Source: Puccinia triticina (Eukaryota; Basidiomycota; Pucciniomycetes; Pucciniales; Pucciniaceae). Taken from it: DNA of 64,000 nt. This document shows positions 1 through 8,200 of the stretch, piece by piece. The stretch covers positions 6,705,501 to 6,769,500 of the forward strand of contig NC_070558.1 in the NCBI RefSeq assembly GCF_026914185.1, given 5' to 3'. The notes under the pieces were generated by a model that was not told the DNA's origin, searched no databases, and worked only from the letters and a program-made list of their open reading frames with translations. Position 1 is the first letter of the stretch; each line of letters starts with the position of its first letter. A program made the position numbers and the translations under genes.

Positions 1-212
1 TTGGCATCAAAATCCAAAGACTAATAACTTATCAACTCGCTTGATCTGAAAATCAGTGACTACTGGGTGCCTTGCAAAAGTCAAGTCAATAGAGTGTAAT
101 TGTTCAGGGGGAGGAGGATAGGTACTTGGATCTTAATTGTTTATCTAGTTCTCAAATATTTCTATTTTAACACCTTTGATCTGTTATTTCCAGTTTATTA
201 TCTCTCAACCGT
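1..212. other. Flank of element A1, no gene seen
   Basis: AT-rich sequence with no recognisable coding or RNA feature. It ends with CCGT (209-212), the left copy of a 4-bp target-site duplication whose other copy lies at 13569-13572. Confidence 0.6.
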
Positions 213-1068
213 TGTGGTGGACAATCTGGTACACGCGTAGGATCAAGACTTTATTGCACGTGGCGCGCGCCAGCGGCCATCATTGAGTCCCGCGACTCAA
301 TCAAAGCTGATTATGTAATTTGATTGAGTCCCGCAACTCAATCAAAGTTATGGCAAAGCTTTCAGCCCTCAAGGCCTCCTCAAGTTCAACGGCGCAGCAT
401 GGCACATCCTCAAGGCGTTTCAGGTCTCCCTTTCTCCTCTTTTCTCTTGTTTCTGTGTTGGTGGTTTTGTTCTCCTGTCAGCTTTCTTTTCTTTTTTCAT
501 TATGTTTGTTATTTTCTTTTCTTATACGCCCGCTTTGGACAGGTTTGGATGAGGAGGGTTGGTCTTGGTTTTTCTTTTGTTTTGTTTTGTTTCTGTCTCT
601 TGCCTTGTTTTTTTGTAGCGCGCGTGTGCGCGCTAGGTTGTGATGAGCTGTCTGTTAGATGTCACAGTCCCCTGAGTCTGAGTTCAACGCAAACTCAGAT
701 GATGGGGCGGCATGGACCTACTCTGAACCAGAATTTCAGTCTTCCATCAAATTCAAAGTTATACGTCTTGGCAAGCTGTTTTCCCGAAGTTTCTCCTCCT
801 TAAGGTTCATTTTTCCCCGCAACGCCAATCTCCTCCACCTCTCTGGTTTAGATCACACCCCGCCGGCAGTATCCCCGGCTCCTTCTCGAACTCAAACACC
901 GCCGACGTGCATCTCCAGCCGTTGTAAAATCAAAACCCCCTCACGCTTACACAACTCTCAGCGCTCACTCACAGCCAATCAACCCGGAGGGCATACAACA
1001 CATTTCCCTTTCTTTTCCATTTCCCCTCCCCCAACTGCCGCCGGCCTAGCACCAAGCGGAGTTCCTCA
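213..1068 (+). repeat. 5' LTR of A1 (856 bp)
   Basis: Begins TGTGGTGGACAATC and ends TTCCTCA, and repeats at 12672-13568. Two bases (TT) separate it from the primer-binding site. It holds two copies of a 41-bp palindromic unit where the 3' LTR has three. The ORFs inside are low-complexity (Phe/Leu-rich) and are not treated as genes. Confidence 0.95.
282..342. repeat. 41-bp palindromic unit in the LTR (2 copies here, 3 in the 3' LTR)
   Basis: ATTGAGTCCCGCGACTCAAT (282-301) recurs 41 bp later (323-342) with one change. In the 3' LTR it starts at 12741, 12782 and 12823. Each unit is an inverted pair of TGAGTC/GACTCA half-sites around a 4-bp centre. Such half-sites resemble bZIP (Gcn4/AP-1) targets, so a promoter role is possible but unproven. 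The extra unit accounts for the whole LTR length difference. Confidence 0.85.
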
Positions 1069-1070
1069 TT

Positions 1071-1120
1071 TGGTCCCCCGAGCCGGGATCGAACCAGCGA
1101 CCTCAAGATTTACAGTCTCG
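1071..1120 (+). other. Primer-binding site: 50-nt antisense copy of the 3' part of tRNA-Tyr(GTA)
   Basis: Read on the minus strand, this folds as tRNA nt 27-76: anticodon stem CGAGA/TCTTG, loop CTGTAAA (anticodon GTA), five-base variable loop, T-stem GCTGG/CCGGC around TTCGATC, the 3' acceptor strand and ACCA. Usual LTR-element primer sites are about 8-18 nt. Here the match ends exactly at the base of the anticodon stem. The identical 50 nt occurs in A2 at 31267-31316 although sequence on either side has diverged. The encoded CCA and lack of a tRNA intron point to a mature tRNA as template. Confidence 0.9.
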
Positions 1121-1200
1121 ACGATTTGGACGGTCTCGAGACGCTTGGCGGTCTTTGTTCTTATTTTAAGGTTTCTGCGGCGAGGGCAAGGAGAATAGAA

Positions 1201-1307
1201 GTAAGTCCCTCCAATTGTGCACCTCCCGGGTCCTTCTACTACGAGTCGCAACATTATGTCGCCACGCCTGTGAGCCTCTCGAATACGCCGTATTTCTTTT
1301 CTCTTAG
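1201..1307 (+). other. Intron-like module I1 in the 5' leader of A1 (107 bp)
   Basis: Starts GTAAGT after AATAGAA and ends with a pyrimidine run and TTAG, ten bases before the gag ATG at 1318. It shares two cores with the other modules: GTAAGT-CCTCC-A-TTGTGCACCTCC at the 5' end and GCCACG-TGTGAGC about 70-80 bp in. The equivalent in A2 is 31416-31522. A spliced 5'-leader intron is the simplest reading. Splicing itself cannot be seen from DNA. Confidence 0.75.
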
Positions 1308-3203
1308 GATTATTGCGATGGCCGAGGCGAGCAGAATGGTGAAGATCAAACCCCAGGATAAGACTCTGGGATTTGACGGTACCAACGTCGAAAGGTTCCT
1401 GGCAGACTATCAGCTGGCTGCAAGACTGGATGGCGCTTCAGAACTTGACATGGCACAGCAGGTCCGCTTCTTCATTCGCGGTGCTGAGATCAAGGATGTT
1501 GTCAAGACATTGGACGGCTTTGATCCTCCGAACTGGGCGCTGCTGAAAGCAGCCATGCTATTGCACTGGGGCAAGATCGATACGGCCCGCTTCACAACGC
1601 AAGACCTAGAGGAATTGGTCCAGGGATGGAAGGACAAGGGCGGTGTATCGTCAGTCGTGGACTTCCAAGATTTTTGCAAGGTGTGGCAGCCTATTCAGTC
1701 CTACTTATTGCGCAAGGACCACATCGACTCTGTGGAGGAAATCAAGCGGCTTTTTTATCAGTCTTTCTCAATAGGTCTTCAGGAGCGGATTCACAATCAG
1801 TCAATAAAAGATAAAACAATGATCACCACTCAGGACAACCGTTTTAAGCTTCCGAAGTTTGAGATTTTGAAGACGGCTGTGGAGGAAGTCATGAAGAATC
1901 AGACTGCGCTCACTTTTGAAGGGTCTTGGGCCGAGGTTCCAGTTCAGTCTGGGTTCAAGCAAGCAAAAGAAATCATGCAGAAGATTGAGGCCAACCGCCG
2001 CCCAAAGGAGGCGCCGACCCAAGCAAGAGCCCCAGCCACAATGGACAATCTTGAACGTATGCTGCAGTCATTCGAGCAGCATCTGAAACAGAAGTTCGCG
2101 GCTCAGGCGCGACCTGCGACGCCTCGAGGCCCTATTGTTTGCTATTATTGCCACAGGGAGGGCCATGGGCTCGGTCGATGCGTTGAGCTACAAAAGGAAA
2201 AGGAAGAGAAGTTGGTGGAGCAAAGGGGGGCAGTTTCTTTCTCCCCAACGGCGCACTTATACCTGTTTACTCGTCGCGACCTATCCGCCATGTAGTGGCT
2301 TTGTATAACCCAAAGGTAGCAACGGCTAGCGTTCTGGACCAGGAGTTTCGAGCTGCATGTGGTTCTCTAGACCCCTGGCAGCCCCCCTCAATTTCCTCTC
2401 AGTCGTTTTCTGGGACGTATCAAGCAGATCCCGCGAAGAAGAAGCACGAGGCCCCTAAGCCTTTTAAGGCTCCTGTTGTCCCCCCTTCTGCGGCGCGGCG
2501 ATCAATGCGCAAGGCTTCAGTCCCAAAATCCGGATCAGATACGGAGGAAATGGACGCTGACCCCGAGTTGTTTGAGCGGGTGCCTGCGGCGCCCGCCACA
2601 GAAGACACGTCAAAGGATGCTCCCGTCGCACCGGCGACGCCCAAGGCAGCGCCACCGCCACTGAAGGTGCGCTTCGAGCGAGGCATTGCCAAGGATCACC
2701 CCAACGCGACGGACGTGATGCTCAAGAAGATGTTTGATGTCACGGTGCCCAACATCACTGTATCCGAGTTGCTGGCTGTGGCTCCGTCGGTAGCTGAAGG
2801 AATGAAGAAATGGGTTTCTTGGCGGCGCGTTGAGTTCAGAGCGGACAAGATGAGAGTGTCTTCGGGCGCATTGGCGGAAGACTCGGAAGGAGAAGGGCGT
2901 ATTGACGGCATGAGGCTCTACTCCTGCCCGTTGGGACATATGCCCTGTTTGGTCGGCGACGAGGAGAGTAACGCTCTCCCGTTAATTGACTCTGGTTCCC
3001 AGTTGAACCTGATTCCCAATTCAATGGCTAACAAGTTCAACATTAGCCCGCGCGTGAACTTTAGCTCGGCGGTTTACGGGATCGGGAACCAGGCGTGCGA
3101 GCTTGTAGGAGTCGCAGAGGACGTTCCTATTCGCGTGGGCAAGTCAATTATAGGCACTTGTCATTTCTGGATCACGCGCATGGACGGGCCGCTCATCTTT
3201 GGT

Positions 3204-3206
3204 TGA
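3204..3206 (+). other. In-frame TGA inside the protease, conserved in A2
   Basis: The TGA directly follows LIFG and the same frame continues for another 73 codons with homologous sequence in both copies. A2 has TGA at the identical site (33456-33458). The next base is C in both, a context known to favour readthrough. It could be a recoded stop or a shared ancestral nonsense change of an Arg codon. Confidence 0.6.
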
Positions 3207-3415
3207 CCTTTCCTTATGGATTTCAATGCTACCCTCAATTTCAACAACCAAGTGGGCAAGCGGATTCTCCTGCCGGACTCGACGGGTCGCAAGATCGAAG
3301 TTTCCTTATGCTCAGTGGATTCCGGGCGCTGGGAGCGCGAGTTTCCAGGGCACGGGCGCAAGGCGGTCCTTTCTCACAAAGGGAGGGCTCGTGATGACCC
3401 TTCGGAGGGCCATCA

Positions 3416-3425
3416 TTTTTTGTAG
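3416..3425 (+). promoter_or_regulatory. Putative -1 frameshift site T-TTT-TTG followed by TAG
   Basis: In the gag-protease frame the last codons are CAT TTT TTG TAG. A -1 slip on T-TTT-TTG leads into FVDAVGPGGG, the pol frame. A2 has the same heptamer followed by TAA (33668-33677) and the homologous -1 frame. The heptamer matches the X-XXY-YYZ rule for programmed -1 frameshifting. I did not identify a convincing downstream stem or pseudoknot. Confidence 0.65.
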
Positions 3426-3784
3426 ACGCAGTTGGTCCGGGAGGCGGCAGATTTAATTTGGAGTCTTGACATCTGGCCGCTGGATCAAGTGCGCATCTAG
3501 AGACTCAAGGGCGCTATTTCTCTTTATCTTCTCACTCTCATCAGGAAAAACAGTCAGAAAACGTCAAAAAACAAGCAGAAAACCCTCAAACCCTTAAAAA
3601 CATTATTTCCTTTGGCTCCTCAGTTTCCTCAACGGTTTCCTTTTGGTCTCCTCATGTTTCTCTCAATTTATCTCAAGATTTGGATGCGGTTAAGGGCCCA
3701 AAGGCCTCCAGTGTGGTGGATGATTCGGGAACAGCGGGTGGAGAGGAGGAAAATGAATGCTCGCGGAGGCCGGGAGGAGTAGAA

Positions 3785-3896
3785 GTAAGTTCCTCCCAAT
3801 TATGCACCTCCGGGCAAGATGCTCTGAATTTGTCGAAGACATTACATGCCACATATGTGAGCCCTTCCGTTGCATTGCCTTGTCTTTCTACCCCAG
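3785..3896 (+). other. Intron-like module I2 in the pol linker of A1 (112 bp), absent from A2
   Basis: Bounds are TAGAA|GTAAGTTCC and TACCCCAG|CCGG. It shares the 5' core with I3 (4217-4328) almost exactly and also the TGTGAGC core. It contains no stop in the pol frame. A2 has the same exon sequence on both sides but lacks precisely these 112 bp (junction 33994/33995). From the junction to the next shared CTCCGC there are 26 bp in each copy. Confidence 0.8.
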
Positions 3897-3922
3897 CCGG
3901 CCTTCCATCCTATCAGTCACGC

Positions 3923-4144
3923 CTCCGCAATGAGGAAAAACTAGCGCGGGTTTTGACTCCTATTTGTCTCCGCAAAGAGAATAAACTAAGTCACGAATCT
4001 AGTCTCCGTAATGAGAATAAACTAGATACGTCTTTCGACGTCCTCCGCAACGAGATTAAACTAGTTCAGCTCCGCAACAAGCCTAAACTTCCGAGCCTCT
4101 GCGACGAGGTAAAACTAATGACCCTCCGTGATGAGGTGAAACTA
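3923..4144 (+). repeat. LR(N/D)ExKL coding repeats in the pol linker of A1
   Basis: Seven copies of a seven-residue motif (LRNEEKL, LRKENKL, LRNENKL, LRNEIKL, LRNKPKL, LCDEVKL, LRDEVKL) with spacers of varied length that always keep the frame. Many differences are at third codon positions (CGC/CGT, AAC/AAT), which favours selection on the protein. The motif is charged and probably helical. A2 has a matching set at 34021-34242. No domain is recognised. Confidence 0.75.
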
Positions 4145-4216
4145 CCAGAATTTCGGATGGCGGCGGAGGGAGGATGTGTGTATTTTGGGATGATGGAGGG
4201 ATTGGGAGAACCAAAA

Positions 4217-4328
4217 GTAAGTTCCTCCCAATTGTGCACCTCCGGGCAAGATGCTGCATCAATGTCAAAAACCCTACCTCGGGCCACACTTGTGAGCAAA
4301 GCGCCGGCGTTTCTTTCCAGCCTTGCAG
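4217..4328 (+). other. Intron-like module I3 just upstream of RT in A1 (112 bp)
   Basis: Starts GTAAGTTCCTCCCAAT after CCAAAA and ends TTGCAG before AGAAGGCAGC. A2 carries the counterpart, also 112 bp, at 34312-34423. The module is open in the pol frame, and 112 is 1 mod 3, so removing it would shift pol. An earlier AG at 4320 is an alternative acceptor, but alignment of the downstream exon with A2 favours 4328. Confidence 0.75.
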
Positions 4329-5241
4329 AGAAGGCAGCGTTTGAGGATTTCGCCGAGCACCGGACGTGGCAATTGCTGGAATGTGGAATCAGTGTGCGCA
4401 CTCAGTTATCATTGGTTGAATTGTGGTGGGACGGAGCCTTGTTGTCTTTCGCCGCAAAGTACAAGCCGGTGTCTAAGAAGGTCAAGCCGTTAAACTGTCC
4501 AATGCCTCAGGGGCTCAATCCCCCGCTTCAACGGCCGCTGCTCTCTAGGGACCCCTATCAGGGCCTGTCGTGATCATTGGCGGGTCCATTTCAGCCCAAG
4601 GGAAGGGTGACGGAAGAAAGATTGTCGGTGGTGAACTTCGGACCGGATGGCTGGCTGCGGCCGGACAAGCTTAACCTCATCAAGAACATGTTAGCTGAGC
4701 GCAATGTTGCCATCGCCTTTGTACTTGAGGAGCGCAGCTTGCTCAAGGACTGTTATGGACTCCCATACGTCATTCCAGTGGTAGAGCACGAGCCCTGGCA
4801 AAAGAAAAAGATTCCAATACCGGCGGCTAAAGTGGATGAATATATTCAGATCATCCGAGAGCGCGTGAAGAACGGGCTGTACAAGCAATCTACTTCAAGT
4901 TACTTGTCACCGGTTTTTTGCGTCCTAAAGAGCAACGGCAAACTTTGGGTGGTTCACAACCTTCAACCTTTGAGCAAGGTGACCGTCAAGGACGCAGGAG
5001 TACCGCCGGCTACGGAGGATTTTGTTGAATCCTTTGCAGGAAGAGCATGCTACGGCCTTGGCAACATTATGGGTGGCTATGACGAGCGCGCCTTGGACCC
5101 CATCTCAAGACCCCTTACGACTTTTGACACACCCTTAGGGCGCTTCCAACTCACACGCCTCCCGCAAGGAGCCACCAACTTGGTGGCTGTCTATCAAGCG
5201 CAGATGGTATGGATCCTACAGGAGGAGATCCCTGACCATGC

Positions 5242-8200
5242 CTGTAAGGGTCTGGAGACCCTTCACTGAGCGGAGGCTGGAGAGGCACGGTGGGACGGGC
5301 TCGAAGGCCTAGCGGTTCTAGAACCAACAGTCGGGGAGCTTGAATTGCGTGGCTAGCCCAAGCAGAGAGAGAATGGGGTTGGAGTCTATCTGTTAGTCGA
5401 TGTACAAGCCTGAGAGGAACCATGAGGAAGAGACAAGAGATGAAAGGCTTACCTAGCCCAAGCAGAGAGAGAATGGGGTTGGAGTCTCTGCCAGGCAAAA
5501 TGGGGCGAGGGGGACAGGCTGAACTATCACTACCAAGATGGATGAATTTGCGATGTCGTATATTGATCAATATAGCGTATATTGATCAATTTTTTTTTTA
5601 TTATTATTCCTCTTGATACCTTTGTCTGTTTTCCATGTCTCCTTGATACTATTCTATAATCTCTCTCCTTCTGCCTGTGTTAGCTTCAAGCCACAGGATT
5701 TTTTTTTCTTTCTTTTGCCTGATAACATTCATAAATTTCTACATACACCACTCAATTCTTCCTGAAAAAAAGACGTTGCAAGTTTTAGGATTAATGCAGG
5801 GTAGCTGAGGGGTCTCAAATTTTTTTTACTTCAACAATTGATGTTATGAGAAGTCTCCAAATTGACTTTTTTTCAAAAGAGGAAAAACATTGACCCCTGA
5901 CCTCTCTCATGATACCATCCTGCACACATTTTTAATTTGGTTGGTTGAACTTGCTCAAGATATTGCACATCATACTTGAAGTGCTACATGCATAGAAGGC
6001 CTTTTTGAAATTAGTTTACCATGGTTTAGCATATTTTTGTCAGGTTCTTTTTTTTATCTACTTTTGTTATCAACCACAGATTAATGAGGAATATTTCCAC
6101 ATAAAATTTCATCAGACAATTTTTCTGCATATAAAACCCAGAAATATTTTAAAATATAATTTATTTGGGGTCGCATCCATTATGCAGCAGCGACAATGTG
6201 ATCAGTTCCCAAATATCACTAATTTGGTAGTTTCTGGCCCTTTCTGCCACTATATCTCAACACAGCTTGGGATTTCTTCCATGATATTGGTATCAAAATG
6301 GTCAATAGCCCCCAAGGATTCATTTTGTACCTTAAATTACCACATAACCCAAATGTAGCAGCTACAATCTGATCAGTGGCCAAATGTCACTAATTTGGTA
6401 GTTTCTTGGTGTTGCTGCCACTATATCTCAACACAGCCTGGGAATTCTTCCACAATATTGCGATCCAAATGATTAATAACCCCCAAGGATTCATTGTGTA
6501 CCTTAAATGACCACAAAACCCCCTAATGTAGCCCCTACAATCTGATCAGTTGCCAAATATCACTGATTTGGTAGTTTCTTGGTGTTTCTGCCACTATATC
6601 TCAACACAGCCTGGGAGTTCTTCCATGATATTGGTATCATAATGATCAATAGCCACCAAGGATTCATTGTGTACCTTAAATGACCACAAAGCCTCCAAAT
6701 GTAGCAGCTACAATCTGACCAGTTGCCAAATCTCACTAATTTGGTAGTTTCTTGGTGTTTCTGCCACTATATCTCAGCGCAGCATGGGAGTTCTTCCATG
6801 ATATTGGAACCAAGATGATCAAATACCCTCAAAGATTGATCGAGCACCTCCAATGAGCACAAAACCCCCAATTGTAGCAGGCACAATGTGATCAGTTGCC
6901 AAATATCAATAATTTGGTAGTTTCTTGGTGTTTCTGCCACTATATCTCAGCGCATCATGGGAGTTCTTCCATGATATTGGTACCAAAATGATCAAATGCC
7001 CCTGAAGATTTATTGTGTACCTTGAATGACCACAATACCCCCAAATGTAGCAGCCACACTGTGATCAGTTGCAAAATATCACTAATTTGGTAGTTTCTTG
7101 GTGTTTCTGCCACTATATCTCAGCACAGGGTGGGAGTTCTTCCATGATATTGGTACCAAAATGATCACATGCCCTCAAAAATTCATTGAGTACCTTGGAT
7201 GACCACAAAACCCCCAAATGTAGCAGCCACAATGTGATTAGATGCCAAATATCACTCATTTGGTACTTTCTTGATGTTTCTGCCACTATATCTCAGCACA
7301 GCGTGGGAGTTCTTCCATGATATTGTTCCCAAAATGCTCACATGCCCTCAAACATTCATTGAGTACCTTGGAGCACAGGGTGGGAGTTCCTCCATGATAT
7401 TGGTACCAAAATGATCACATGCCTTCAAAAATTCATTGGGTACTTTGGATGACCACAAAACCCCCAAATTTAGCAGCCACAATGTGATCAGTTGCCAAAT
7501 ATCACCAATTTGGTAGTTTCTTGATGTTTCTGCCACTATATCCCAGCACAGCGTGGGAGTTCTTCCATGATATTGGTACCAAAATTATCACATGCCCCTG
7601 AAGATTCATTGTGTACCATGAATGACCACAAAACCCCCAAATGTAGCAGCCACAATGTGATCAGTTGACAATTATCACTAATTTGGTAGTTTCTTGCTGT
7701 TTCCGCCACTATATCTCCCCCCAGCATGGGAGTTCTTCCATGATATTGGTAGCAAAATATTCACCTGCCCTCAAACATTCATTGAGTACCTTGGATGACC
7801 ACAAAACCCCCAAATGTAGCAGCCACAAAGTGATCGGTTGCCAAATATCACTAATTTGGTAGTTTCTTGGTGTTTCTGCCACTATATCTCAGCACAGCAT
7901 GGGAGTTCTTCCATGATATTGGTACCAAAATGATCACATGCCCCTGAGGATTCATTTTGTACCTAGAATGACCACAAAACCCCCATATTTAGCAGCCACA
8001 AGGTGATCAGTTGCCAAATATCACTAATTTGGTAGTTTCTTGGTGTTTCCGCCACTATATCTCAGCGCAGCATGGGAGTTCTTCCATGATATTGGTACAA
8101 AAATGATCATTCACCCCTGAAGATTCATTGTGTACCTTGGATGACCACAAAACCCCCAAATGTAGCAGCCACAATCTGATCAGTTGCCAAATATCACTAA

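Larger units (their letters stand above)
1318..3425 (+). pseudogene. gag: gag-protease of A1, frameshifted
   Basis: Structural Gag followed by a retropepsin-type protease. The ATG at 1318 begins MAEASRMVKIKPQDK, matching the A2 start. A CCHC zinc knuckle (CYYCHREGHGLGRC) lies at 2140-2181, about residues 275-288. Compared with A2, one G is missing near 2227-2230, which shifts the frame and creates the stop at 2293-2295; the continuation is in the frame running from 2295. The protease carries DSGSQ near 2988 and LIFG before an in-frame TGA (3204-3206). The same frame then resumes with PFLMDFN and runs to the TAG at 3423-3425. Confidence 0.9.

Noticed and set aside
324..803. ORFs of 107-179 codons within the A1 and A2 LTRs
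   Set aside because: Low-complexity Phe/Leu-rich translation of T-rich LTR sequence; duplicated with the LTR and not conserved between A1 and A2 at protein level.
1071..1120. A tRNA-Tyr gene on the minus strand
   Set aside because: Only nt 27-76 are present, with CCA encoded and no D arm or 5' acceptor strand. Its place two bases after an LTR identifies it as a primer-binding site.
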